In this document: piece by piece, positions 11,138 to 22,402 of the stretch | How the letters are laid out: each line of letters opens with the position of its first letter | Position numbering within the stretch: position 1 is the stretch's first letter | NCBI GenBank assembly: GCA_963691705.1 | Contig: OY829539.1 | Span: 11,348,501 to 11,412,500 of the forward strand | DNA length: 64,000 nt | Direction: 5' to 3' | DNA from: Viola odorata | Taxonomy: Eukaryota > Streptophyta > Magnoliopsida > Malpighiales > Violaceae | Notes under the pieces: generated by a model | The model's input: only the letters and a program-made list of their open reading frames with translations | What the model was told of the DNA's origin: nothing | Database searches by the model: none | Program-made: the position numbers and the translations under genes

Positions 11138-11279
11138 AAAATGTCATGACAAATTTCAAAGTAAACCATATCATATGGCAAAAAAAAATGCTAAACCCTC
11201 TTATACAAAAACGAATACCTAGCAACCACCTGCGTCATCCCTCCGGTCAGCCCAATGCTGCCGGAGCTTAAACACCAGT

Positions 11280-12829
11280 ATGCCTCACGCAACTGGAGTG
11301 AAATTCCAAACCAAACCAACCCATTATCCCCAAAACCTTGGAACTGATCGCACACCTAGAGATAAAGAGGAGGAGATCTCGACGTTGTACGTGGAAAATT
11401 TGCCTGAACATGTCGACCATCACGAATTACGTTACCTGGTATATCGTCGGTGGCATCTCCCGCCATTTGGTAAGGTCAGGGATATCTATATTCCCCGACG
11501 TCGAAACGCAGCTGGGAAGCATTTTGGATTCATAAAATTGGACAAGGTAGACGACGTTGAGGCTATGGAGGTTGCCCTCAACCATCAATCCATTGGCGCT
11601 TCGGCGCTAAGATGCAGACAGGCTAAGGAAAGAAGAAGACAGATGAGGTCAGTGACATTAGGAGACAGAAAAGGGACGAGGGGGGAAAAGAGACCAATTA
11701 CGTTGGGTAACAACAGACATACGCACAGCAACAAGGATACGTACCAACAATCGAAACGTAGTTGGAAGGAAGTGGTAAAGGGAAACTATAACAGAGCCGA
11801 GAAGGAAACGAACCACATGGACGAAGTCATAGAATTGGCCACCCTGGAGGAGAACTAAGAATGGTTGCGTCGAAGCGCTATAGGGGTGTTGAAACGCATT
11901 GAGAATGTCCCGGAAATTCAGGAGTTAGTATTGGAAGCATGCTGGATTTACGAAACCCGGGCAATGGGACGTGGATTGATTTTGCTAGAATTCGATCGGG
12001 ATAGCGAATACGAAAAAGCAATGTCTCCTAATAATAATGATTGCGATGCACTTTTCTCAAAAAATGTGCCATGGAAGGAAATGGTACAGGATAGAAGTAG
12101 ATTTTGTTGGATACAATGTGTAGGTATACCTTTTCAGGCGTGGGGCTTCCAAACCTTTGAAACACTGGGTAATAAATTAGGAGGGCTAGTTGTAGTAGAT
12201 GAAAATACATTGAGAAGGAAGCGATTGGATGTCAGACGTATGTTGATATCGACTAGGGAAATCCATGTCGATGTGAAACTCAAGGTGAAAATAGACGGGA
12301 CACTGCATTTAGTACTCTGCAAGGAAGAACCGATACAGGGAGCGATTTCCAATTTAGATTGGATGGTAGGGACCGGTCATTCCGAAGACTATTGGGAAGA
12401 GGTGGAATCGGATCAGGAAAAAGGGGATGACAGGGACCAGGAGGGAAGTGAGGTTACAGCTTCGGTGAACAGCCTGGTTAAGGATAATATGGCGTTAGTA
12501 GCCAAGGCACAAATAGGGGATAGGAATGAGGATGTGGAGCGGGGGGGGAGCTGTTATCGTTAGTCACTTTGAGGAAAACTAAGAAATTGGTGGGAGCGAC
12601 TGGAAGCTGGGAGACGGCTGGGTCTAGTAGAGGGCCAGAAGCTCCTATTTTCCATGCAATGGATGAGGATATAAGGAATAGGAACAGAACAGTAGACGCC
12701 AATCTCATTGAAGGGCACGTATGGGAGCTTGGAAAGCAGCTCGCAATCACATCTCATGCCAATGAGAATGCCATGTACGCCTTCGACATGGAAAGATTTG
12801 AAGGTGAGGTTGCACGTTACTATGCTTAA
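11280..12829 (+). pseudogene. LINE ORF1: RRM RNA-binding protein (broken)
   Basis: 11,280-11,858 encodes an RRM (ISTLYVENLPEHVDHHELR ... KHFGFIKLDKVDDVEAM, residues ~35-110) followed by a basic tail. A TAA at 11,856-11,858 interrupts the frame, which goes on to 12,563 with a DUF4283-like segment (WIQCVGIPFQAWGFQTF). A run of eight G (12,541-12,548) shifts the frame; the rest (to 12,829) is read one frame over. RRM-type ORF1 proteins are found in one group of plant L1 elements, where they bind the element's RNA. Start chosen at the first ATG before the RRM. Dead as written. Confidence 0.85.
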
Positions 12830-12860
12830 GAGTGTTGGAGTGCGAGTGACCGAAGATAAA

Positions 12861-13675
12861 ATGGTTAAGCTACTTTCATGGAATAGTCGGGGGCTTCTTT
12901 CAGGTTGTAAGAGGCGCTTCATCAAGAAAATGACAAATAGAAAGGGTTTGGATGTGGTATTTTTACAGGAAACTAAAAGGGAGTCAGTGGATGATTTCTT
13001 TATTAATTTGCTTTGAAGTTCTACAGATACGGGATGGGTGTACGCCCCTGCTGTAGGGAGGTCAGGGGGCTTGATTTCCTTATGGAATAAACGAAAAATC
13101 GAGGTGGTCAGGATAGTGGTAGGTGATCGATTTATTGGTTGCAAGCGAATGTTATAGCGGACGATTTCCCTTGTGTGTTACTGAATGTGTATGGTTATTC
13201 AGAGGCGGCTCAACGCAGCCTTCTGTAGAGAGAGATTAAAACCACTATTGATGAAGCCAACGTCGTTGTCTTGGTGGCAGGCTATTTCAATGAAACTCTT
13301 CATCCGTCGGATTGGCTCAATGGGCATGGATACTCTAGTGGTATGAGAGATTTCGGGCAATGGGTTGAGGACTGTCAACTGGTGGATATGCAGCTGGTTG
13401 GGACGAAATTCACTTGTGCGAACTCTATTAGCAGAAGCAGAATCGATAGGGTCCTTGTTCAAGTTGAGTGGATCACAAAATACCCGGATATGCATCTCTC
13501 GGTGTTGGGGAGAAATTGCTCGGATCATACTCCCTTGCTGATACATCATGATCTGACAGACTGGGGACCGAAACCATTTAGAGACTTAGCTGTGTGGTGG
13601 GACACTTATGGTTTCAAGGATCAGGTGAAGCTGTGGTGGACAGAGGCAGACCTTTTATTTCCTGGGGGTCACCAG
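12861..13675 (+). pseudogene. LINE ORF2, endonuclease part (broken)
   Basis: The piece starts MVKLLSWNSRGLL, the AP-endonuclease-like N terminus of L1 ORF2 (nicks target DNA). It contains LQETKR, GRSGGLISLWN and CSDHTPLL. TGA at 13,014, a frameshift near 13,140 and TAG near 13,226 break it. Two of these look like Trp-to-stop changes. The usual GDFN motif reads GYFN (13,279-13,290), losing an Asp that the family needs. Coding ends where gypsy E begins. Confidence 0.85.
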
Positions 13676-14693
13676 TGATATGGCTCGAGTTCCTCAAGAG
13701 CCTTGGCATTGCCTTGAATGGAGCCGGATCTTGTCTCGTTCACAGTTAGGGTTCGGATGGATCAGATAGATCGGGGGTTTGAGCGGTTGAGGGTCAAAAG
13801 GAGTTGCAGCGGAATATTTATAAGGAAAACATGAAGAAAATGGAAGATTGGATGAAAGGAAAAGGAAGGTGTCTTATATATTTATAAAGGGATTTCGGAC
13901 GTAGAAGTTTGGAGGAAACCCTCTTGGCAACGAAGGCCAAGCAACCTTCCTATTACAAACAACTAACTATTACTTTCTCTAAGGTTGGCTTGATCATCAA
14001 TGGAGGATGATGAGCAAGCGGCTGCCTTGAAGGAGAGAAGCTACGGCTCTAGGAACCCTAGAGTAGCTAATGGCTTAAGGCTTTTGGGAAATAACTCACA
14101 AAACAAAAAGCAACTATAAATGAAGGCTAAGTCCTTCTATTTATAGGGAAAGTATTTACAAGGGATAAGACCCAAACACCCTTGGACAAAGGGCCATGTC
14201 ATTCATGGGACACGCGAGCTCTCTTGAGTGTTTGATGCGTCTTTTGTACGGCCGAGTGACAAGGTGCTCGCGTGGGCGTGCGACCGCGTGGCCTAGTGCG
14301 GGCGCGGTTGTGCGTGTTGGTGCGTGCGATGTCGTGGCTAAGCGCTGAGGTGCGGGCGTGGTTTGGGTGCGATGTTTTGCCGAAGCTTTAGCGATGGGCT
14401 TTGGCGAGGTCTTTGCGCTAGAAACGTGTGTGACCTTGGCGATAGGCGCGGGCTCGGACTCGGGCGTGAGGCTGTGAGTCAAGTTGCTGGTGCGGCTCTT
14501 AGGCTCGGACTCGAACTCGGGCGTGAGGCTGCGAGTCGAGTCGTTGGCATGTACGCACACGTTCCATTGGGCCTCGGACTTCATGCTGCCTTCTTCAGCC
14601 CTAAGCGCTCGGATGAGTAGGCTGAACAAGTCTCGACCCCTCAAGGCATGACTACGCGTGGCTTTGGATGGTCCTTGGGCTTGGGCTGTATCA
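13676..14693 (-). repeat. LTR (3' LTR) of gypsy element E
   Basis: On the minus strand the LTR runs from TGATAC (at 14,693, directly after the PPT) to ..CA at 13,676, where LINE coding stops. A TATA box (CTATAAATAG on the minus strand, 14,136-14,145) is present. The pol frame extends into it (SKATRSHALRGRD). U3 is GC-rich and repetitive: the block GGCTCGGACTCG...GGGCGTGAGGCTG occurs twice (about 14,450 and 14,502), with more GCGTG-type repeats at 14,250-14,330. No 5' LTR survives, so no TSD can be checked. The left edge is inferred by analogy with the related LTRs, which also begin TGATRTG on the plus strand. Confidence 0.7.
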
Positions 14694-15338
14694 TCCCCTC
14701 CCCCTTCGCAAGGATTCGTCCTCGAATCCTCACCGTCGCTCTCTTCTAGCTCGTCATTTTCATCACCTTCAAAGAAAGGGGAAAGATCATTAATATTGAA
14801 GGAAGGGTTAGTGTTGCCGTAGGAAGAAGGAATATCAAGGACATATGCGTTATCATTAATTTTCTCAAGGATGAGAAATGGGCGCACGGCGCTCCTTGGT
14901 CAAATGAACCCAAACCAAGTCGCCTACTTCAAAAGAGCGAAGGTGGCGCCCGGAGTCACGTTTCTTGATCAAGTTAGCGTTGATGGCCTCGATGCGGTCC
15001 TTGGCTGCCCGATGCATTTCGCTCACCTTGGCTGCCTTTTCTTCTCCATCTAGGCTAGCACATGTAGGCAAAGGAAGAGGTAGCAAGTCTATGGGGGTGA
15101 GTGGGTTAAACCCATAGACAAGCTCAAACGGGGAAAAACGAGTAGAAGAATGCATGGTTCGGTTATAAGCAAATTCTATGAATGGGATGCACTCTTCCCA
15201 TGACTTAGGATTTTGTTTGATCATAATGCATAACATGGTTCCAAGGGTCCTATTGACCACCTCGGTTTGCCCATCCGTTTGGGGATGGTACGAGGTAGAG
15301 AAAAGCAATTTTGTCCCTAACTTAGCCCATAGCACCCT
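14694..15338 (-). pseudogene. Gypsy E: end of integrase and pol C terminus
   Basis: Reading leftward, the first piece (15,338 to ~14,880) has LWAKLGTKLLF, HPQTDGQTEVVNRTLG (the Glu of the integrase D,D-E triad) and FELVYGFNPLTPIDLLPLP. After a frame break near 14,880, apparently with a few codons lost, the next frame reads RPFLILEKINDNAYVLDIP ... SFNINDLSPF and the PPT-coding tail DSRTNPCEGGGDD. The upstream part of the same gene lies at 22,403-22,965; element A separates the two pieces. PPT at about 14,694-14,710. Confidence 0.88.
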
Positions 15339-16862
15339 TGATTGGATGTTTATATTTGATGTTTTGTCTCTCTTTCTCTCATGAATTGAGAGTATTTTTC
15401 TGCTTCCTTTGGCCATTTACTTTCCTTTTCCTTTATTCAGACTTGAAAGATCATTAGAGAGGAAAAGAAGTAAAAATGGTGAAAGATAGAGCTTTTCCAA
15501 TCAAGGCATTTTTGAAGGTTGTTCATGAAAGTCATCCCGTCTCCATCCCTAGGCCTAGGGATGGATCATCTGCGCTGGTGTATTTCTGGGCAGTCCGGCC
15601 ATGTTTATGAGCGTCAATGTTTATTTTATTTCTTAGTGTTATTCTTGTCTCCTGGGCGTGCTAGACAGCTTCTCAGCTCCACTGCCTCGTGTTCCTTCAT
15701 TCCTTTGACTCAAGAATGTCTTGGAGACTCCATGAGAATATATTCCATCTCTTCTTAGTGCTAGACAAGAATATATTCTTGTCTCTTCCTTGTTTTTGGA
15801 GCTGCATGCTTGCAATTAATTTATCTTTGAGTGCTTGCTCCTTGGGGAAGTGGAAGGAGAGAATGGTTGAGCTATAGAGAGTGAGGATTTTCTTCCAAGA
15901 GAGAGGACGGACAGAGGAAAAGAAGGATAGCAAGGAGCAACGGGCTGCACGACATCTTCATCATCATTTTCCAGCATTTCCTACCTTTGAACAATAAGTT
16001 TTATTTTGTAATTTTAATTATGTATTGTAGCTAAACTCCTCTGATTCTTGGTAGAGATTAGAGGTTGACTATCCTTGTTATTGTGAGACTTTGTTGAACT
16101 TAATATGAATGTTTTTGTATTTCTTTCTTTCTCATTTAAATGTCAAACTTGTTCTTGTTGAATTTAAAGCTTGATCAACTTGTGATTTGATTTGAATGAG
16201 TAATGGCAGTTTCATTTATGTCAGAGTTAATCCTGCATTAAGTGAAGATTAAGTAGACAACTAGTGAATAATTGGCATAAGACTTGTCATTAGAAAGTAG
16301 GAAGAAAGAAAGAACAGGTTCTGGGCTGAGTACGTTCGTCTCAAGACCTTGAGATGGGTTTCCCGTGTGTTTACAATTTTCCAGCAACTCTTAGGAAAAC
16401 CTTGAGAATTTGTTAAGAAAGTTTGGGTCATTATTAGAGTGTCTCTTTTAATTGGCTTGTATAGGGAGAAACCTAGGAATTTAGAGTGTCTCTTGTTCCT
16501 TTAACATCTTTATAAATCCATTTCAGAAAATGTTTTGTCAATGATCAATTGCAAAGGATAGTCACCTTGTAAGAATCTCTACCAAGGATTATTTCTCTAC
16601 CTCTGATTTCACTTATATTTTCAGTTACAATTCGTGCATGTTGCTTCCAACCACTGATTTTTATTCAAGTACTGCTTTTAGTTTGGTTTTAATTGCAAAA
16701 CTCCCCCCAACTTTGTTCCGATTTGGTTTTTACAAGAAAAATAAGAATTATTCAAGATTTCCTCCCTGTGGATTCGATCCTCTCATCACTATCTACATTT
16801 TATTTTGTGGTTTAGCACTGAGTTGAACTTACATTTATGCAGAGCAAGCGACGCCTCTGTCA
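15339..16862 (+). repeat. 5' LTR of element A (1,524 bp)
   Basis: TG...CA ends, TSD on the outer side and PBS on the inner side. It contains the perfect 22-bp palindrome at 15,543-15,564 (core CATCCCTAGGCCTAGGGATG) and GAGAATATATTCC/AAGAATATATTCTTG inverted phrases near 15,738-15,782. Small ORFs in it are not recognisable and recur in the other LTR, so I do not call them genes. Confidence 0.93.
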
Positions 16863-16863
16863 T

Positions 16864-16887
16864 AAATTGGCGCCGTTGCCGGGGAGG
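16864..16887 (+). promoter_or_regulatory. Primer-binding site of element A
   Basis: TTGGCGCCGTTGCCGGGGA lies directly inside the 5' LTR. This sequence is the tRNA-Asp-complementary PBS known from Athila/Calypso-group elements. Confidence 0.85.
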
Positions 16888-16912
16888 TAACGAGTTCTAA
16901 TTTTCGTTTTTC

Positions 16913-19438
16913 TTGTTCATGACCAGGTCTAGTAATTCACAACCACTACCCTACGTTCCTGAGATTACAAGAGTTGAAACAGCAATCAGATTATCGAAGA
17001 GGAAGTTTAGCGAATATTCATCTTCTGGGTCAAATTCAGAAGCTGACGGGAGTCCATCCCAAGGCCTTGGGATAGACTCAGAATCAGAACCTGAAGCAGA
17101 ACCTGCACAACCAGAGATGGCTAATCCACCTGAACCTACCCTTCGGGAGCTCAATCAAGGAGCCGAACAGGAGTCCTTCCTGTGTATTAACTACCGCCCA
17201 GTACCAAATGACTGGGCCGTGAAATCAAATGTCATGCACAACCTCAGCAAATTCCGAGGACATGCATCCGAAAACCCTTACAAACACCTCCAGAAATTTC
17301 AATTTGAATGTGATGCTCTAAAACCAGCTGGTGTGAGTCTTGAAAGGGCCAAGTTAAGAGCTTTTCCATGGTCTTTGGAGGACTCAGCCAAGAATTGGTT
17401 TTTCAGTCTTCCACACAACTCCATTAATACTTGGGCTGACATGGCTGCTACCTTTCTAAAAAAATATTGGTCAGCTACCAAGGCTGGAGCAGCTAGGAAA
17501 AGTCTTGTTTCCATTCAGCAACATGGTAATGAGTCCTTTGGGGAATATCATCAAAGATTTAAAGACCTTCAAGAGGTCTGTCCAACCCATGGAGTGCCTG
17601 AATAATCACTCATTCAATACTTTTATGATGGCATGAGCATTAAGGATAAAGAAAAGCTTGATTCAGCTGCTGGAGGAGCCTTGTTAGACTTGACACCAAG
17701 TCGAGCAAGAGCTCTCATTCAAACCTTGGCGGATAATTGTCAACAAAATGGGATTTGTGACCGTTCAACCTCAACAAATGGGATGAACGTGGCTGCCATA
17801 GAGAGACACATGGAAGAAGTCTCTGCATTTATGAAGAATTTTCCAGCTACCATTGCTCAAATTCAGCAAATTCCACCACAGCAAGTTGTACCTTGTGGAG
17901 TTTGCTGCCAAATTGGACATGTGACTCATGAGTGCCCTCTCATTGCAGACCCTCCAGAGCAAGTCAATGCTGCCATGCCACAGCAAGGAAATGTGCACCC
18001 CAATACCAGTAATCCAGGCTGGAAGAACTACCCTCACTATGGGTGGGGACCAAATCAGCAACAACCTCCGTTTGAGTGGAGGAATTTCCAGTCTAGACCC
18101 CAGCAAAATTATCAAAATAACCAACCAAACCAGTAGCCTACTCAACCACAAGTACCTTAGTTACCACCACCTCAACAACCTCTGCAATTACCAGCACCAC
18201 CACAGATACCCATTGAAGAAACACTTAAGCAAATCCTACAACCATTACATGCCACTTTACAAGCAAACCAAGCCACCATTGCAGACCTCCAGAAGCAAGT
18301 GTCGCAGCTTGCTATGAACCAGTAAAATGCCTCTGGACAGCTGCCATCAAACACTGTTGATAACCCAAGGCACGGACTGAATGCGATCACTTTGAGAAGT
18401 GGGAGAGATTTACCTCCCAGGGAACACTCATCCCTAGGCCTAGGGATGGACAAACCAGAAACCAGTCCAGAAATCCAACCAGAAATCTTGCCCGAAAATC
18501 AACCAGAAATTCAGCAAGAAGCACCTGCACCAGTTGAGCAACCTTCTGCCCCTGCAGAACCTCAGGTTATTCCTTTTCCCTTTCCAGAAAGGCCCTTAAA
18601 AGCCAAGAAGGAAAGGGATGACAAGTTAATTCTTGATGTTTTTCGAAAAGTTACTATAAATGTTCCTTTGTTGGATTTGATTTCTCAAGTGCCTAAATAT
18701 GTTAAATTCTTGAAAGAATTATGTACTAACAAGAAAAATCTTGAAGGGATTGAAAGGGTGAACTTAAGTGAAAATGTTTCAGCAATGCTTCAACAAAGAC
18801 TTCCCGAAAAATGCAAAGACCAAGGTACGTTTTCAATACCTTGTAAAATAGGAAGTAAAGAGATAGAAGATGCACTGTGTGATCTAGGTGCAGGTATTAA
18901 TGTCATGTCTCTGTCCACATTTGAAACTCTGAATATAGGATCTCTTAAGGAAACTAGAGTGGTAATCCAACTTGCCGATAGATCCATCATCCACCCCGTA
19001 GGTGTGCTTGAAAATGTTTTAGTGCAAGTAAATGATTTTGTGTTTCCTGTGGATTTTTATATAGTTGATATGAAGAATAAGGATGTGCTAAAAACCACTG
19101 ATGTGATCTTAGGAAGACCCTTCTTAAGAACAGCTAGAGCAAAAATTGATGTCTATGATGGATGCTTAACTTTTGAATTTTGTGGTGAAACAATTAAATT
19201 CAACATGTATGATGCCATGAAACATTCTAATGAAGTCCATTCTGTGAATTTTATAGACATTATTGATCCTTTTGTAGAGGGAATTGCTGATATTAATTCT
19301 AATGAACCTCTTGAGTATGTGCTTAGCAAGGGATTAACCAAGAAGAAATTGGGAGAATTGCAAGGCCGGATCGAGGTTAATTCAGAAATCAGTGACTCGG
19401 TCATGGAGCTGGACACGCCCCATATCCCAAGGCCTTGA
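16913..19438 (+). pseudogene. Element A gag-protease ORF with four in-frame stops
   Basis: One frame runs the whole way. The gag domain (RPVPNDWAVKSN, KFRGHASENPYKHLQKF, LRAFPWSLEDSAKNWFFSLP; residues ~80-250) assembles the particle. A short Cys/His knuckle follows (CGVCCQIGHVTHEC, ~17,890-17,940), then a Pro/Gln linker. The aspartic protease has catalytic CDLGAGINVM and ends with LGRPFLRTARAKID. Stops at 17,603 (TAA), 18,134 (TAG), 18,158 (TAG) and 18,323 (TAA) interrupt it. The first, second and fourth sit where Gln is expected or common (CAA/CAG to TAA/TAG, one C-to-T each), and the third fits the same pattern. The final TGA lies inside a variant of the element's palindrome. Confidence 0.88.
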
Positions 19439-20873
19439 CATGGACACTCAGACCCAGTGTCCAATTTTCCAAATTCCACCGCCCAGATTTTAGTCCTCCA
19501 CGACCAGCAACAGAGTAGTCGCATCCAGCAGAGGATCCTTGTAGTTCTGGAGCGTGCATTCCCAGCTCCGGCCCCGCCCAATCCTTGATCATTGCCCCCC
19601 GGTTTTAATTTCCTTTTCTTATTCTTTTCTTTTCTGTTATGTTTTTATTGTTTCTGTTTTCCTTTGTTTGTTGCTGTTCTCTCTCACATTGAGGACAATG
19701 TGTCCTTCAAGTGTGGGGGAGACACTTTCGTGTTTAATTTTGTGTGTTCGTATGCATGTTTATTTGATTTTAATTTTTATGCATGATCAGTTTGTTTGTT
19801 TTTCAGTTTCCTTAGTTTTTCCTCTTTCTTCTGCATGTTTATTTCAATAATTTGTGCATGTGTATTGCTTGTTTTCAGTCTTTGTTTGAGTAGTTTTTTC
19901 TCTTTTGTGTTTCACACCCCTTTGTATGAAAATCAATCTCAAAAACTGAACTCTTGCAAATACTTGTCCAATCAACTCTTCCTTGCAATTCTGAACACTT
20001 CCTACATTACAATGTGTGCATTTATTTACTTAGAAGTATGATGAGTGTTGCTGTCCTAAGAAATACTTTGCTAGGACTGAACTGTCTTCTCATCCCTAGG
20101 TCTAGGGATGAGGATCCTATCATCTACACTGCTGTCAGTTTTTAATTTATGCTCGCATGTGTACCCCTTTAATTTCCTTGTGTGTGGTCTCTCTTCATGC
20201 CCTCTGGATTGCACGATGTTGGTGGTTCGGCACCATCATCCCATCTTGGAGAAACTTCCATTCGGTTGTGTGCTAACCCCTTATTTTGGGTCGATCATAG
20301 CACCATGGTGAGAGACAAGTCTGCATGCGCATGTGCTTGAGTTGGAAAAAGAAAAAAAAAGAAAAAAATGGGAGTGTGGAATGGAGGAAGGTTGAAAAGA
20401 AAAAGAAAGAAAGAATGCGGAAGAAGAAGGGAAGAAACAAAAAAACAAAAAAAAAAAAGAAAAAATGCAGCAAAGAAAAAGAAAAAAAAAATTAGAATAA
20501 AAGAAGTGAAGAAAATAAAAGAAGCCTTTGGCTCACTTTGTGTTTTAATTTTGTTCTTCACTTGTTGTTTGCGCTTTTAATTATTCTTGCATGAGTGTCA
20601 GCAGCAGTGTTTGGATTTAGAGCCAAAGGAGGAGAAGGCAGAGGTTCTAGGATTGAATTTCTTGGTTTGACAGCATGCTATCATACCTCTATATAAATAT
20701 TTGTGCATTTGTGATATTTAGAGTGTTTAGCATTGCTTGAAGGAGTTGATTCTTGAAGTTTTTGTATGATTTCAGTCCAGCGGTGGATTTTCTGTTCAAA
20801 GGGGTGGTGTTTGTGTGTTTTCTTTCTTTTGTGTTCATGCTTGGGGGCAAGCATGGTTTAAGTGTGGGGGATT
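19439..20873 (+). other. Non-coding 3' region of element A with two hairpin-PPT motifs
   Basis: No pol is present. At 19,686-19,730 the hairpin ACATTGAGGACAATGT is followed by AAGTGTGGGGGAG. At 20,837-20,872 the hairpin CATGCTTGGGGGCAAGCATG is followed by AAGTGTGGGGGAT, which directly abuts the 3' LTR and is the PPT. The first may be a second (central) PPT. A palindrome copy lies at 20,091-20,110, and an A/G-only tract at 20,342-20,525. Phe-rich or Lys-rich open frames over that tract are compositional. Confidence 0.75.
20342..20525. repeat. Purine-only low-complexity tract (A/G)
   Basis: About 180 bases are almost purely GAAA/AAAG, with pyrimidines at only a few positions. No gene is present. 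Such tracts occur in the 3' regions of Athila-like elements. Confidence 0.8.
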
Positions 20874-22397
20874 TGATTGGATGTTTATATTTGATGTTTT
20901 GTCTCTCTTTCTCTCATGAATTGAGAGTATTTTTCTGCTTCCTTTGGGCATTTACTTTCCTTTTCATTTATTCAGACTTGAAAGATCATTAGAGAGGAAA
21001 AGAAGTAAAAATGGTGAAAGATAGAGCTTTTCCAATCAAGGCATTTTTGAAGGTTGTTCATGAAAGTCATCCCGTCTCCATCCCTAGGCCTAGGGATGGA
21101 TCATCTGCGCTGGTGTATTTCTGGGCAGTCCGGCCATGTTTATGAGCGTCAATGTTTATTTTATTTCTTAGTGCTATTCTTGTCTCCTGGGCGTGCTAGA
21201 CAGCTTCTCAGCTCCACTGCCTCGTGTTCCTTCATTCCTTTGACTCAAGAATGTCTTGGAGACTCCATGAGAATATATTCCATCTCTTCTTAGTGCTAGA
21301 CAAGAATATATTCTTGTCTCTTCCTTGTTTTTGGAGCTGCATGCTTGCAATTAATTTATCTTTGAGTTCTTGCTCCTTGGGGAAGTGGGAGGAGAGAATG
21401 GTTGAGCTATAGAGAGTGAGGATTTTCTTCCAAGAGAGAGGACGGACAGAGGAAACGAAGGATAGCAAGGAACAACGGGCTGCACGACATCTTCATCATC
21501 ACTTTCCAGCATTTCCTACCTTTGAACAATAAGTTATATTTTGTAATTTTAATTATGTATTGTAGCTAAACTCCTCTGATTCTTGGTAGAGATTAGAGGT
21601 TGACTATCCTTGTTATTGTGAGACTTTGTTGAACTTAATATGAATGTTTTTGTATTTCTTTCTTTCTCATTTAAATGTCAAACTTGTTCTTGTTGAATTT
21701 AAAGCTTGATCAACTTGTGATTTGATTTGAATGAGTAATGTCAGTTTCATTTATGTCAGAGTTAATCCTGCATTAAGTGAAGATTAAGTAGACAACTAGT
21801 GAATAATTGGCATAAGACTTGTCATTAGAAAGTAGGAAGAAAGAAAGAACAGGTTCTGGGCTGAGTACGTTCGTCTCAAGACCTTGAGATGGGTTTCCCG
21901 TGTGTTTACAATTTTCCAGCAACTCTTAGGAAAACCTTGAGAATTTGTTAGGAAAGTTTGGGTCATTATTAGAGTGTCTCTTTTAATTGGCTTGTATAGG
22001 GGGAAACCTAGGAATTTAGAGTGTCTCTTGTTCCTTTAACATCTTTATAAATCCATTTCAGAAAATGTTTTGTCAATGATCAATTGCAAAGGATAGTCAC
22101 CTTGTAAGAATCTCTACCAAGGATTATTTCTCTACCTCTGATTTCACTTATATTTTCAGTTACAATTCGTACATGCTGCTTCCAACCACTGATTTTTATT
22201 CAAGTACTGCTTTTAGTTTGGTTTTAATTGCAAAACTCCCCCCAACTTTGTTCCGATTTGGTTTTTACAAGAAAAATAAGAATTATTCAAGATTTCCTCC
22301 CTGTGGATTCGATCCTCTCATCACTATCTACATTTTATTTTGTGGTTTAGCACTGAGTTGAACTTACATTTATGCAGAGCAAGCGACGCCTCTGTCA
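20874..22397 (+). repeat. 3' LTR of element A (1,524 bp)
   Basis: Same length and ends as the 5' LTR, with only scattered single-base differences. It carries the palindrome copy at 21,078-21,099 and is followed by TSD ACCCT. Confidence 0.93.
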
Positions 22398-22402
22398 ACC
22401 CT

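Larger units (their letters stand above)
15339..22397 (+). mobile_element. LTR retrotransposon A, Athila-like, gag-protease only
   Basis: Two LTRs of 1,524 bp begin TGATTGG and end CTCTGTCA. The TSD is ACCCT (15,334-15,338 and 22,398-22,402). It sits inside the integrase gene of gypsy E. The PBS is of the tRNA-Asp type used by Athila/Calypso elements, followed by gag and an aspartic protease. There is no reverse transcriptase, RNase H or integrase, so it must depend on enzymes from elsewhere. About 1.4 kb of non-coding DNA separates protease and 3' LTR. By eye the LTRs differ at about 14 sites (~1%), so the insertion is fairly recent. Confidence 0.93.

Noticed and set aside
14363..14620. 85-codon ORF on the plus strand
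   Set aside because: It is antisense to the GC-rich U3 repeats of gypsy E; repeated Leu/Gly/Ser text follows the tandem repeat.
15519..15877. ORFs of 60-80 codons repeated at 21,054-21,412
   Set aside because: They are inside the two LTRs of element A, do not align with any family, and their duplication is explained by the LTRs.
20295..20580. Open frames rich in Phe (minus) and Lys (plus)
   Set aside because: They lie on the purine-only tract; the reading frame is a product of composition.
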